Source: Bacilli bacterium (GTDB lineage Bacteria; Bacillota_I; Bacilli_A; RF39; UBA660). From it: DNA of 64,000 nt. Positions 1 through 7,395 of the stretch are shown here, in pieces; the first letter of the stretch is position 1; each line of letters begins with the position of its first letter. The position numbers and the translations under genes are program-made. The stretch lies in contig CAAERO010000039.1 of the NCBI GenBank assembly GCA_900758495.1, positions 1 to 64,000 of the forward strand, read 5' to 3'. The notes under the pieces are model-generated. The model saw only the letters and a program-made list of their open reading frames with translations. It made no database searches and had not been told where the DNA came from.

Positions 1-369
1 ACACCAAGTTTAAAATGTGCTCAAGATGGTGATAAATTTAAAGTATCAAATGAAAGTGCTAAGTTAAATTATCCAATATCTCTAATCACTGCTGACGAAG
101 CAGCAATGGCAGGAGGAGTATACGATACACCAAATAGTAATTATTATCTATATAATGGGCAATACTTCTGGACGCTGTCTCCATCTAGCTTCGATTCATA
201 CTACTCTATTGCGTACGTTTGGAGCGTCCTTCCTTCGGGCGGTCTGATTCGCTGGAATTACGTCACGAATTCATTCGGGACCCGTCCAGTTATCAACCTA
301 GAGGCTGATACACAAATAACAAAAGGAGATGGAACATCTCTAAATCCCTATGTTGTTTCTATTAGTTAG
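1..369 (+). CDS. 3' part of a DGR-type variable surface protein (partial)
   Basis: The frame is open from base 1 and the start lies outside the window, so about 122 C-terminal residues are visible. The segment FWTLSPSSFDSYYS...RPVINL resembles the C-terminal domain of the DGR target protein at 23133-24632, which has MWSLSPDSSYSND...WPVVYL followed by a similar tail of charged and Gly/Thr/Ser residues. That resemblance suggests the same C-type-lectin/FGE-like fold used by DGR targets. Codons from about 172 to 294 are unusually GC-rich and rich in Tyr, Ser, Ile and Val encoded by NNC/NNT, as expected when AAC/AAT template codons have been mutagenised. The template repeat in this window does not match it. 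The fold and the DGR origin are inference. Confidence 0.7.
   Translation, partial: TPSLKCAQDGDKFKVSNESAKLNYPISLITADEAAMAGGVYDTPNSNYYLYNGQYFWTLSPSSFDSYYSIAYVWSVLPSGGLIRWNYVTNSFGTRPVINLEADTQITKGDGTSLNPYVVSIS
172..294 (+). repeat. Probable variable repeat (VR) without a template in the window
   Basis: This C-terminal coding stretch is markedly richer in G and C than its surroundings. It carries clusters of AGC, GAT, TAC, ATT, CTT, GGT and CGC codons separated by conserved framework codons (TCT, CCA, GTT, TGG, GGG). The position relative to the gene end matches the proven VR at 24455-24561. No copy with adenines at the same positions occurs in the window, so a remote template would be needed. 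The boundaries are approximate. Confidence 0.45.
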
Positions 370-384
370 TAAAATATATGATTG

Positions 385-412
385 AGTAATCACTTGTTGA
401 TTGCTTTTCTTT
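385..412 (+). terminator. Rho-independent terminator of the first gene
   Basis: An 8-bp stem (AGTAATCA with TGATTGCT, one G-U pair) closes a 5-nt loop and is followed by a T-rich tract. It lies 16 bases past the stop codon at 367-369. Confidence 0.7.
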
Positions 413-473
413 TGGAGTTATCTTTATTTTTGAGTGATTATCTTGTATAATATAGACGTGTGGTGGTGATTAG

Positions 474-1112
474 ATGAAGTTTGATTATAATGATAAAGAT
501 TATGATGTAGTAGTCCTTAAAAAAAGAACCACTAAAAATCTATATATAAAAGTAAAAGAAGATTTAAAAATATATATTACCTGTAATATATTTACAAGTG
601 ATAGAGAAATAAAAAGAATTATTACTAATAATAGAAAAAGTATTGAAAATATGCTTGATAGAACAATTAGAATTGAAGATAAAAAGAAAGAATTTTATTA
701 TTTGGGAAAGAAATATGATATAGTATATACTAATATTGATGAAGTTTCTTTGGGTGAAAATAAAATATTTTTAAGTAAAAATATTGACTTGGATAAATGG
801 TTTAAAAAACAAGCTTTAAAAATATTTAGTAAACATTTAGAGAATTGTTATGAAAACTTTACAAGGAGTATTCCTCATCCCAGTCTTCGTATACGAAAGA
901 TGAAAACTAGATGGGGTGTTTGTAATACAAAGACTTATGTTATCACCCTTAATTTAGAACTTATTACTAAAGATATAAATTGTTTAGATTATGTGATATA
1001 TCATGAATTGTCTCATTTGGTAGAAGCAAATCACTCTAAAAGATTCTGGGCAGTTGTTGAAGAAAATTTTAAAGATTATAAAAAATATAGAGCATTAACT
1101 AATGATAGATAG
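474..1112 (+). CDS. YgjP/COG1451-type putative metal-dependent peptidase
   Basis: The 212-residue protein has the layout of the YgjP-like (SprT-related) zincin family. A beta-rich N-terminal half contains the basic LKKRTTKNLYIKV segment. The conserved RKMKTRWGVC block sits near residue 141, and the zinc motif HELSH is at about residues 177-181, with a probable third ligand in NHSKRFW at about 187. It is cytoplasmic, with no signal peptide. The family is annotated as a predicted zinc-dependent hydrolase and its physiological substrate is not established. A TATAAT box lies at 446-451, and the ATG at 474 follows a GGTGG element. The methyltransferase gene begins 8 bases downstream, so the two are probably co-transcribed. 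Confidence 0.85.
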   Translation: MKFDYNDKDYDVVVLKKRTTKNLYIKVKEDLKIYITCNIFTSDREIKRIITNNRKSIENMLDRTIRIEDKKKEFYYLGKKYDIVYTNIDEVSLGENKIFLSKNIDLDKWFKKQALKIFSKHLENCYENFTRSIPHPSLRIRKMKTRWGVCNTKTYVITLNLELITKDINCLDYVIYHELSHLVEANHSKRFWAVVEENFKDYKKYRALTNDR

Positions 1113-1120
1113 GAGTTATT

Positions 1121-1861
1121 ATGGTAATTACTAGTTTTGATAATGATAAAGTTAAATATTTAAAGAAGTTACAAAAGAAAAAGTATCGTGATTTATATAA
1201 TGAGTTTTTAGTAGAAGGACGTCATTTAGTTATTGAAGCGTATCAACATAAAATGTTAAAAGAAATAATCCTTTGTGAAGGAGAAGTAACTCCTTTTGAT
1301 GTTCCTTATACTGTAGTTAGTTATGAAGTGATGAAGAAAATTAGTGAAGTAGAAACTCCTCAGAAGATAATGGGAGTTTGTAAAAAATTAGATGATACGA
1401 CGATTGGTAGTAGAATACTATTACTTGATGAAATTCAAGATCCTGGTAATATGGGAACAATCATCAGAAGTGCTGTTGCTTTTGATATTGATACTATTAT
1501 ATTATCTAAAAATTGTGTTGATTTATATAATCCTAAAGTAATAAGGTCTACTCAAGGAACTTTATTTCATGTTCCTATTCTTACTTATGATTTTAAAGAA
1601 TTATTACCAATGTTAAAAGAATTAAAAATACCAATATATGCTACTAGAGTAGAATATGGAGTAAATGTTTCTACCTTAACTCGTGATGATAAAAGACGTT
1701 TTGCTTTATTAATGGGGAATGAAGGAAATGGTGTTCATCCAGAGTACTTAGAATTAAGTGATAAGAATCTTTATATCCCAATGAGTAATGATGTTGAAAG
1801 CTTAAATGTTGCTATTGCAACTTCTATTCTCCTATATGAAATGAGGAAAACTAATGAATAA
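1121..1861 (+). CDS. TrmH/SpoU-family RNA 2'-O-ribose methyltransferase
   Basis: This SPOUT-superfamily enzyme (246 aa) methylates a ribose 2'-OH in tRNA or rRNA using S-adenosylmethionine. The three SpoU motifs are all present: LLLDEIQDPGNMGTIIRSA near residue 104, LLMGNEGNGV near 198 and IPMSNDVESLNVAIATSI at the C-terminus. The roughly 95 residues before motif 1 look like the substrate-binding L30e-like domain of the RlmB/TsnR group, so an rRNA target is likely, though the exact nucleotide cannot be read from sequence. An AGGAG ribosome site precedes the ATG. The gene overlaps rimM by 8 bases, which suggests translational coupling. Confidence 0.9.
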   Translation: MVITSFDNDKVKYLKKLQKKKYRDLYNEFLVEGRHLVIEAYQHKMLKEIILCEGEVTPFDVPYTVVSYEVMKKISEVETPQKIMGVCKKLDDTTIGSRILLLDEIQDPGNMGTIIRSAVAFDIDTIILSKNCVDLYNPKVIRSTQGTLFHVPILTYDFKELLPMLKELKIPIYATRVEYGVNVSTLTRDDKRRFALLMGNEGNGVHPEYLELSDKNLYIPMSNDVESLNVAIATSILLYEMRKTNE

Positions 1862-2336
1862 AATATATGTAGGATTAGTTGTTTCTACTCATGGAATAAA
1901 AGGGGAAATAAGGATTATTTCTAAATTAGAAAAGTCATTAAAAGACAAAGTATTTAAAATAGGTAATAGTGTTTTAATAAATGATAAAGAATATAAAATA
2001 AAAAGTTATCGTCGTCATAAAAATTATGATATGGTGTTACTTGAGGACTTTAATAATATTAATGATGTTTTATTTTTAATGAAACAGAAAGTTTATCTAG
2101 ATAGTAAATATATAGAGTTAAGTGCTAAAGAAGATTTTGAACTTAACTATAAAGAATATGAAGTAATTACTAGTAATAAGCAAAAAGGAATAGTTAAATC
2201 ACTTGAAGAGACTGGTAATAACTATAAGATTATTAGAGTACTTATAAATAATAGAGAAGAATTAGTTCCTTATAATGAACATTTTATTAAAAAAATAGAT
2301 AGTAGTAAAAAGCAAATAGAACTAGAATTACTTTAG
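1854..2336 (+). CDS. rimM: Ribosome maturation factor RimM
   Basis: RimM assists late maturation of the 30S head domain and binds ribosomal protein S19. The 160-residue protein opens with the diagnostic VGLVVSTHGIKGEIRI segment of the N-terminal RimM barrel. It continues into a PRC-like barrel ending in LVPYNEHFIKKID, close to the family's VPFVxxxV(x)xID pattern. The position directly before trmD matches the classical rimM-trmD pairing. In many bacteria rpsP and rplS flank these two genes, but neither is here. The start overlaps the end of the methyltransferase gene. Confidence 0.93.
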   Translation: MNKIYVGLVVSTHGIKGEIRIISKLEKSLKDKVFKIGNSVLINDKEYKIKSYRRHKNYDMVLLEDFNNINDVLFLMKQKVYLDSKYIELSAKEDFELNYKEYEVITSNKQKGIVKSLEETGNNYKIIRVLINNREELVPYNEHFIKKIDSSKKQIELELL

Positions 2337-2348
2337 AAAGGGGTATTT

Positions 2349-3035
2349 ATGATAATAGATGTTTTAACTTTATTTCCTGAGATGTTTACTGGTGTTATTA
2401 CTTCTTCTATCCTTAAAAGAGCTATTACTGATGGAAAAGTTACAATAAATATTCATAATTTTAGAGAATTTTCTAAAGATATTCATCATAAAGTAGATGA
2501 TACACCTTATGGTGGGGGTTGTGGAATGATTCTTACTTGTCAACCAATCTTTGATTGTGTTGCTTCTCTAAGACGTGAAAATAGTAAAGTTATTTTATTA
2601 ACGCCTGATGGTACTGTTTATAATCAAGAATTAGCTACTTCCTTAAGTAAAGAAGAACATCTAATACTTATTTGTGGTCATTATGAAGGATTTGATGAAC
2701 GGATAAGGAGTATTTGTGATATGGAAATATCTATTGGTGACTATGTCTTAACGGGAGGGGAAGTGCCTGCAATGGTATTGATCGATTCTATTACTAGATT
2801 ATTAGATGGTGTTATCAATAAAGAAAGTTATGAAAATGATTCTTTCTATCAAGATTTACTTGATTATCCACAATATACTAAACCAAGGGTTTATAATGGC
2901 TTAGAAGTACCAGAAGTATTATTATCAGGAAATCATCAGAAAATAGCAGAGTTTAGAAAAGAACAAGCCCTAGAAAGAACCAAACTTAGAAGACCAGATT
3001 TATTAAAGGGGGATATAACTAATGGAAACTTATAG
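2349..3035 (+). CDS. trmD: tRNA (guanine-37-N1)-methyltransferase TrmD
   Basis: TrmD makes m1G37 next to the anticodon of tRNAs and so prevents +1 frameshifting. The protein has the usual length (228 aa) and the deep-trefoil-knot SPOUT motifs: TLFPEMF at the N-terminus, DDTPYGGGCGMIL near residue 55, ICGHYEGFDERI near 108 and SIGDYVLTGGE near 128. The C-terminal part with LRRPDLL is also typical. The start is preceded by AAAGGGG. It lies 12 bases after rimM and overlaps the next small gene by 14 bases. Confidence 0.97.
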   Translation: MIIDVLTLFPEMFTGVITSSILKRAITDGKVTINIHNFREFSKDIHHKVDDTPYGGGCGMILTCQPIFDCVASLRRENSKVILLTPDGTVYNQELATSLSKEEHLILICGHYEGFDERIRSICDMEISIGDYVLTGGEVPAMVLIDSITRLLDGVINKESYENDSFYQDLLDYPQYTKPRVYNGLEVPEVLLSGNHQKIAEFRKEQALERTKLRRPDLLKGDITNGNL

Positions 3036-3438
3036 ATGTGTAGAAAAAAGTTATACTTATGATGGAAAGTTAATGCTTGATAAAGCAATAAGTATTAATT
3101 ATACTAAGAAAAGCTCTGTCATTCATGTTGTTGATTATATAATAAAAAAAGAAATGTTAAAAAAGCAACTTACTAAGAAATTAGAAAAGTTGATGTGCCT
3201 TTTGAAATTTTATTTAGAAAGTGATGATGATTCAGGAGTTGCTTATCAAGAAGCATTAAATGAGATAAATAAGTTTAGAGAAATATTACGTAATAAGTAT
3301 CGTAAACTTGTAAATGAAGAATTGTTAGAAAATATTAATAATGAATTATTAAAATATGAGATACTCTTTAAAAGAAAGTTACATTTCTTAGGACAGAAAG
3401 TAGAAACAGTTACAAAAGAAGGTAGGAGAAGTAAGTAA
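3022..3438 (+). CDS. Small charged helical protein of unknown function
   Basis: This 138-residue protein is not recognised. The N-terminal 40 residues look beta-rich. The rest is strongly charged and predicted to be mostly helical, with Lys/Glu-rich heptad-like stretches and no signal peptide or membrane segment. It overlaps trmD by 14 bases and tgt by 1 base, so it is translated within the RNA-modification operon. A GGGGG ribosome site lies inside the end of trmD. The strict operon packing argues for a real gene. A role with tRNA or ribosomes is only guilt by association. Confidence 0.65.
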   Translation: METYRCVEKSYTYDGKLMLDKAISINYTKKSSVIHVVDYIIKKEMLKKQLTKKLEKLMCLLKFYLESDDDSGVAYQEALNEINKFREILRNKYRKLVNEELLENINNELLKYEILFKRKLHFLGQKVETVTKEGRRSK

Positions 3439-4559
3439 TGGGAAAGATTAAATATCATTTAGAAAAAAAAGAAAAAAATACTAATGCACGACTTGGTAAG
3501 TTAGAAACTAATTATGGAACTTATGATACACCAATGTTTATGCCAGTTGGTACTAGAGCAACTGTAAAGGGACTTACCAAAGAAGAATTACAGGCATGTC
3601 ATAGTGGAATAATTCTTGCTAATACTTATCATTTATGGTTAAGACCAGGAGAAGATATTGTTGCTAAAGCAGGGGGATTACATAAATTTATGAATTATGA
3701 TGGACCAATTCTTACTGATTGTGGTGGCTTTCAAGTATTCTCTTTAGTTAAAAATAAAGAGAAAAACATTTTAGAAGAGGGGGTTAAATTTAAAAGTCAT
3801 TTAGATGGTAGTGAACTATTCCTTACTCCAGAAAAATCGGTTGAAATTCAAAATAAACTAGATAGTGATATTGCAATGAGCTTTGATGAGTGTCCACCAT
3901 ATCCCGTTAGTTACGATTATATGAAAAAGTCAGTTTTAAGGACAATTCGTTGGGCTGAAAGAGGAAAGAAAGTACATAATAATCCTAATCAGGCTTTATT
4001 TGGTATTGTTCAAGGAGGAGAATTTAAAGACCTTCGAGAATTAAGCTGTAAAGAAACAGTTAAACTAGACTTTGATGGTTATAGTATCGGAGGAACTAGT
4101 GTTGGTGAGAGTAAGCCAGTTATGTATAAAATGGTAGAAGATGGAGTTAGATACTTACCAGAAGATAAAGTTAGATATTTAATGGGAGTAGGAGATCCAA
4201 TTGATATCATTGAAGGAGTTATTAGAGGAATAGATATCTTTGATTGTGTTTTACCAACTAGAATAGCAAGACATGGTCAAGCTTTTACAAGAAATGGAAA
4301 AATCACTTTAAAAAATGCTAAGTTTAAAGAAGACTTTACACCACTTGAAGATGGGTGTGATTGTTATGCTTGTCAAAATTATACTAAAGCTTATATAAGA
4401 CATTTAATTACTTGTGATGAAATGTTAGGGGGTAGATTATTATCTATTCATAATATAAGATTCTTAATAAGACTTACTGAAGAGTTAAGAGAAGCAATTA
4501 AAGAAGATAGAATTTTAGAATATCGTGATTCTTTCCTTAAAAAATATAATGGGGAGTGA
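3438..4559 (+). CDS. tgt: tRNA-guanine transglycosylase
   Basis: Bacterial TGT exchanges guanine 34 of GUN anticodons for preQ1 on the way to queuosine. The 373-residue TIM-barrel protein has the catalytic and binding segments expected: TDCGGFQVFSL (Asp near 93), MSFDECPPYP near 146, GGTSVGE and a second Asp in IFDCVLPTR near 266. The zinc site CDCYACQNYTKAYIRHL lies near 306. The preQ1 synthesis genes (queC, queD, queE, queF) and queA are not in the window. It overlaps the previous gene by one base and sits in the same operon as trmD. Confidence 0.97.
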   Translation: MGKIKYHLEKKEKNTNARLGKLETNYGTYDTPMFMPVGTRATVKGLTKEELQACHSGIILANTYHLWLRPGEDIVAKAGGLHKFMNYDGPILTDCGGFQVFSLVKNKEKNILEEGVKFKSHLDGSELFLTPEKSVEIQNKLDSDIAMSFDECPPYPVSYDYMKKSVLRTIRWAERGKKVHNNPNQALFGIVQGGEFKDLRELSCKETVKLDFDGYSIGGTSVGESKPVMYKMVEDGVRYLPEDKVRYLMGVGDPIDIIEGVIRGIDIFDCVLPTRIARHGQAFTRNGKITLKNAKFKEDFTPLEDGCDCYACQNYTKAYIRHLITCDEMLGGRLLSIHNIRFLIRLTEELREAIKEDRILEYRDSFLKKYNGE

Positions 4560-4565
4560 TAGTTG

Positions 4566-5354
4566 ATGGCTAAAAAGTATGAACTTATTGCTTGTCGATA
4601 TGATAATCGTTCTAAAAATAAGTATCAAGCTGAAGAAGTGGTTAAGATAGATGGAATAAAACTTAATACATTAGAAGATATTGATACGTTTACTTCAAGG
4701 TATCCATATGTTACTTTTGAAAAAATTATGTCTAATATGTATCCTAGTAAAAATTTATATTCTATTAGAGTTACGGATAGTAAAACAGATACTAGTTATT
4801 ATTTGAAAGCAGTTTATGGTGATAAGGAATTATATAAAGTATTAAGAATGGCTAGTAAAAGAACTATTGATACTTCAACAGGTAAAAGAACTGTAAATTT
4901 AGTGCCTTTAAGGGAAGAAATAGTTTATAAAACTTTCTCTCCTATCAAAGAAGCTTTACTTGCAAAAGATTATAGTAAAATTTGTTCTTTAATTAATACT
5001 AGAAAAGACTATATGTTTAAATTGGAAAACTTTTGTAATTCTAGTTATGATGAGAGTGCTGAGGATAAAGAGCTTTTGAACTTAGAAAGAGAATTTTGTG
5101 ATTATCCAGTATTTAGAGATGCTTATATTCCAAGAATCAAAAAGAAGGTTTCAAACTTAAATATTAGTCCTAAAAAAGTAGCAACTTTCAAAAATGATAT
5201 ATCAGTTGATAAAGAACCTAAAGAGGCAGTAGTAGAAAATTTAGTAATGCTAAATCAAGGTGAAAAAGAAGAATTTTTAACTGAAGAAGAATATCAAAAT
5301 TCTTATGGAGATAATGCTTCTTACTTAGGTGAAAGTAAAAAATGGAAAATTTAG
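4566..5354 (+). CDS. Conserved-looking protein of unknown function
   Basis: The 262-residue product is soluble, with no signal peptide or membrane helix, and I do not recognise the family. The N-terminal 100 residues are mixed alpha/beta (YELIACRYDNRSKNKYQAEEVVKI-type strands). The C-terminal third is acidic and probably flexible. An upstream in-frame TTG at 4563 exists, but the ATG at 4566 is better placed for the GGGGAG at 4551-4556. The end overlaps the recombinase gene by 13 bases, so it belongs to the same operon. Confidence 0.6.
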   Translation: MAKKYELIACRYDNRSKNKYQAEEVVKIDGIKLNTLEDIDTFTSRYPYVTFEKIMSNMYPSKNLYSIRVTDSKTDTSYYLKAVYGDKELYKVLRMASKRTIDTSTGKRTVNLVPLREEIVYKTFSPIKEALLAKDYSKICSLINTRKDYMFKLENFCNSSYDESAEDKELLNLEREFCDYPVFRDAYIPRIKKKVSNLNISPKKVATFKNDISVDKEPKEAVVENLVMLNQGEKEEFLTEEEYQNSYGDNASYLGESKKWKI

Positions 5355-6220
5355 AACGTTATCTTGAATATTTAGAATATCAGAAGCATTATTCTAATTA
5401 TACAGTTGATAGTTATCGCATAGACTTAGAAGAATTTTTTGCTTATCTTGAAGAGGAAGGGGTTTCTTACTTAGAATTAGAATATAGTGATGTTAGACTT
5501 TATCTTATGTATTTAAAAGATAAAAGAAAACTAAAAGCTTCTTCCATTGATAGACATTTAAGTGCTTTAAGAGGTTTTTATGAGTATTTAGAAAAAGAAA
5601 AGAAAACAAAAGCTAATGTTTTTTCTTTTATTAAAGGGCCCAAGAAAGATAAAATTTTACCACATTACTTTGAATACAATGAAATAGAAGAACTATTTTC
5701 TGTTAATGATATGTCTAAACCATTAGAAGTTAGAAATCAATTAATTTTAGAATTACTTTATGCTACAGGAATAAGGGTTAGTGAGCTTGTAAATATCAAA
5801 CTTACTGATATTAATAAAGATGAAAGGAAAATTAGAATTACTGGTAAAGGTAACAAAGAAAGATATGCTTTGTATGGGGACTATGCTGCTGATGTTTTAG
5901 ATATATATTTAACTAAAGTATATAATATTTTACATAAACAAGGAGATTATTTAATTCTTAATAGTCATGGCAATAAGATAACACCAAGAGGAGTTGCTTA
6001 TCTTTTGGATGAAATGATAAAGAAAACATCAATACATAAAAATATTTCTCCCCATATGTTAAGACATACTTTTGCTACCCATCTTCTAAATGAAGGTTGT
6101 GATATCTTGTCAGTTCAAGAGTTACTAGGTCATGAAAGTTTATCATCAACGCAAGTATATACACATGTTTCTAAAGAACATTTAAAAGAAGTTTATGAAT
6201 CTTGTTTTCCTAGAAGGTAA
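5342..6220 (+). CDS. Tyrosine recombinase of the XerC/XerD type
   Basis: Xer recombinases resolve chromosome dimers at dif. This 292-residue protein has the N-terminal SAM-like core-binding domain (YLEYLEYQKHYSNYTVDSY) and a complete catalytic domain: Arg in ATGIRVSEL near residue 146, Lys in TGKGNKER, HMLRH near 238, LGHESLSS near 261 and the nucleophilic Tyr in QVYTHV near 272. Length and motifs fit a chromosomal XerC/XerD rather than an integron or phage integrase. XerC and XerD cannot be told apart from this copy alone. It is the last gene of the operon before a low-coding region. Confidence 0.88.
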   Translation: MENLERYLEYLEYQKHYSNYTVDSYRIDLEEFFAYLEEEGVSYLELEYSDVRLYLMYLKDKRKLKASSIDRHLSALRGFYEYLEKEKKTKANVFSFIKGPKKDKILPHYFEYNEIEELFSVNDMSKPLEVRNQLILELLYATGIRVSELVNIKLTDINKDERKIRITGKGNKERYALYGDYAADVLDIYLTKVYNILHKQGDYLILNSHGNKITPRGVAYLLDEMIKKTSIHKNISPHMLRHTFATHLLNEGCDILSVQELLGHESLSSTQVYTHVSKEHLKEVYESCFPRR

Positions 6221-6259
6221 GTTTTAGTATTTCTCGTACTATTTTGTTGGGTAAAACGA

Positions 6260-6288
6260 TTTACAAATAACCAAAAATATGTTATAGT
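6260..6288 (+). promoter_or_regulatory. Promoter of the type III antitoxin RNA
   Basis: TTTACA at 6260-6265 and TATAGT at 6283-6288 are separated by 17 bases. A transcript would start near 6295 and run through the tandem repeats to the terminator at 6478. Confidence 0.7.
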
Positions 6289-6375
6289 ATAGGCGTATTA
6301 AATGAGTTATACCTCATATAATATTAATGAAACACTTGTGTTTCAAAATGGTTATTGCTTCCATTAAAAAAGTAT

Positions 6376-6445
6376 AAGAGTTGGAGTACACAAGCCATAG
6401 TGGGAATTAAAAGAGTTGGAGTACCCTTGCCATAGTAGGGATTTA
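6376..6445 (+). repeat. Two tandem 35-nt antitoxin repeats
   Basis: Units 6376-6410 and 6411-6445 are identical at 29 of 35 positions. Both begin AAGAGTTGGAGTAC and share a central GCCATAGT. There is no spacer between them. Confidence 0.85.
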
Positions 6446-6451
6446 AAAATT

Positions 6452-6478
6452 AGCTAGGTTTTATTTTACCTAGCTTTT
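6452..6478 (+). terminator. Terminator between antitoxin repeats and toxin remnant
   Basis: A perfect 8-bp stem (AGCTAGGT with ACCTAGCT) with an 8-nt loop is followed by TTTT. Its place between repeat RNA and toxin is diagnostic for type III systems. Confidence 0.85.
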
Positions 6479-6494
6479 ATATTAGAAGTTGAAT

Positions 6495-6864
6495 ATGGAA
6501 CAAAACAGACCCAAAGCCAAAACATCAAAAGATGAATAAATCGGCAGTTGATATTTGGCTAATAGATGATGGAAAGTTAGGAATTATTAACTTCAATAAT
6601 ATGCTTCCTAGTCCTATTGAAGAATTGACAGAGGCCATTCCAACAGTTACGGATGAAAAATATAAGAAACTATTAGAAAATCAAATATCTTCAATCAATA
6701 AGGATAGAAATTTGATTTTGAGTAAAATAGCTCGTTTTCATAAACTATATAATAATCACTATCTTTATCCCAATATTATAGAAAGATGTTGCAATTTTAA
6801 ATTATTAGAACAAAAATGCAAAGAATATGTGGAAAGCCAAATCAATAATGTAGATACAATATAA
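6495..6864 (+). pseudogene. Truncated ToxN/AbiQ-family endoribonuclease toxin
   Basis: From 6502 the frame reads TDPKPKHQKMNKS and continues through KLGIINFNNMLP, DEKYKKLLENQ and CNFKLLEQKCKEY. This matches in order the middle and C-terminal landmarks of ToxN/AbiQ toxins (SPKxKHxKMK, GxINFNNMIPV, KYxxLLxxQ, CNFKxLExK). Full-length toxins are about 165-170 residues. Here the N-terminal 50-60 residues are missing, and an in-frame TGA at 6490-6492 closes the frame upstream. The likely original start, ATG at 6495 (MEQN), is in another frame and ends after 14 codons, pointing to an internal deletion plus frame change. The remaining 110-residue frame from the ATG at 6532 lacks most of the known active-site region. 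Confidence 0.78.
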
Positions 6865-6890
6865 AATTTTAGTTTTTGTTACATATCTAA

Positions 6891-6974
6891 TTAATGTTTT
6901 TTTCTCTTATTATTAGAATCGCTAACTATGTAGACAAGTACTAATAATAATACAATATTCCAAAATAAATTCAT
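6891..6974 (-). CDS. Small hydrophobic membrane peptide (27 aa), possible toxin-like peptide
   Basis: On the minus strand an AAGGAAGG ribosome site (6983-6990) lies 8 bases before ATG 6974. The peptide begins MNLFWNIVLLL, continues as one hydrophobic helix and ends in a basic tail NNKRKKH. A TATAAT box lies at 6997-7002. The architecture of one membrane helix plus a charged tail is that of type I toxin peptides and of many small membrane proteins. No antisense antitoxin RNA can be pointed out with certainty. The ribosome site and composition make translation plausible, but function is unknown. Confidence 0.42.
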   Translation of the reverse strand: MNLFWNIVLLLVLVYIVSDSNNKRKKH

Positions 6975-7093
6975 AGTATCAACCTTCCTTGTAGCAATTA
7001 TAGTATGATTTAGTAACCATTTTGTTGTCCTTTGCTAAAATTAATGCAAATTCTAGGATTTACCGTACTAATACATTGTAAAGAAGCCTTAAT

Positions 7094-7121
7094 AACTAGA
7101 TATATTGTCTAGTTTTTTTTT
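7094..7121 (+). terminator. Rho-independent terminator downstream of the toxin remnant
   Basis: A perfect 7-bp stem (AACTAGA with TCTAGTT) with a 7-nt loop is followed by a run of T residues. It probably ends transcripts reading through the toxin remnant. Confidence 0.75.
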
Positions 7122-7187
7122 CTCTTATTAGTTTTCAACCATCTTAAAATGCGCTATAATATTGTTAGTTTGGTTGGTGGTATAAAT

Positions 7188-7334
7188 ATGGGTATTGAGT
7201 TTTCTTTTAAAGAAAAACTTAAAACTAGCATTACGGACTAAAAAAATGAGTTAATAAAATTTGAAAGAGAAAGTAACTTATGCCTTTTTGATATTGTAAA
7301 TGATATTATGCAAGTTGATAAAATCAATATCTAA
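7188..7334 (+). pseudogene. Short reading frame interrupted by a stop codon
   Basis: A GGTGG site precedes ATG 7188, and a TATAAT-like box lies at 7155-7160. The frame encodes MGIEFSFKEKLKTSITD and then meets TAA at 7239. Continuing in the same frame gives 30 further plausible residues (KNELIKFERESNLCLF...) to a second TAA at 7332. This looks like a gene of about 48 codons with one nonsense mutation, or simply a 17-residue peptide. The product is not recognised. Confidence 0.3.
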
Positions 7335-7395
7335 TAAAATTACATCAACCAAAGGAAAAGAATATTAATTTAGAAATAATATGAGGTATTAGAAA

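Larger units (their letters stand above)
6295..6478 (+). ncRNA. ToxI/AntiQ-like antitoxin RNA of a type III toxin-antitoxin system
   Basis: A strong promoter, three small hairpins (6302-6317, 6329-6344, 6347-6365), two tandem 35-nt repeats and an intrinsic terminator lie in front of a gene remnant related to ToxN/AbiQ toxins. This is the standard layout of type III systems. There the repeat RNA is cut by the toxin into units that fold as pseudoknots and hold the toxin inactive, and the terminator limits read-through into the toxin gene. The 35-nt period agrees with the 35-36-nt units known for ToxI and AntiQ. Only two clear units are present, with a possible degenerate third upstream. The assignment rests on layout, period and the neighbouring toxin remnant. 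Confidence 0.72.

Noticed and set aside
6376..6445. Short CRISPR array
   Set aside because: The two 35-nt units abut with no spacer, and there are no cas genes. A promoter, a terminator and a ToxN-like remnant fit a type III antitoxin instead.
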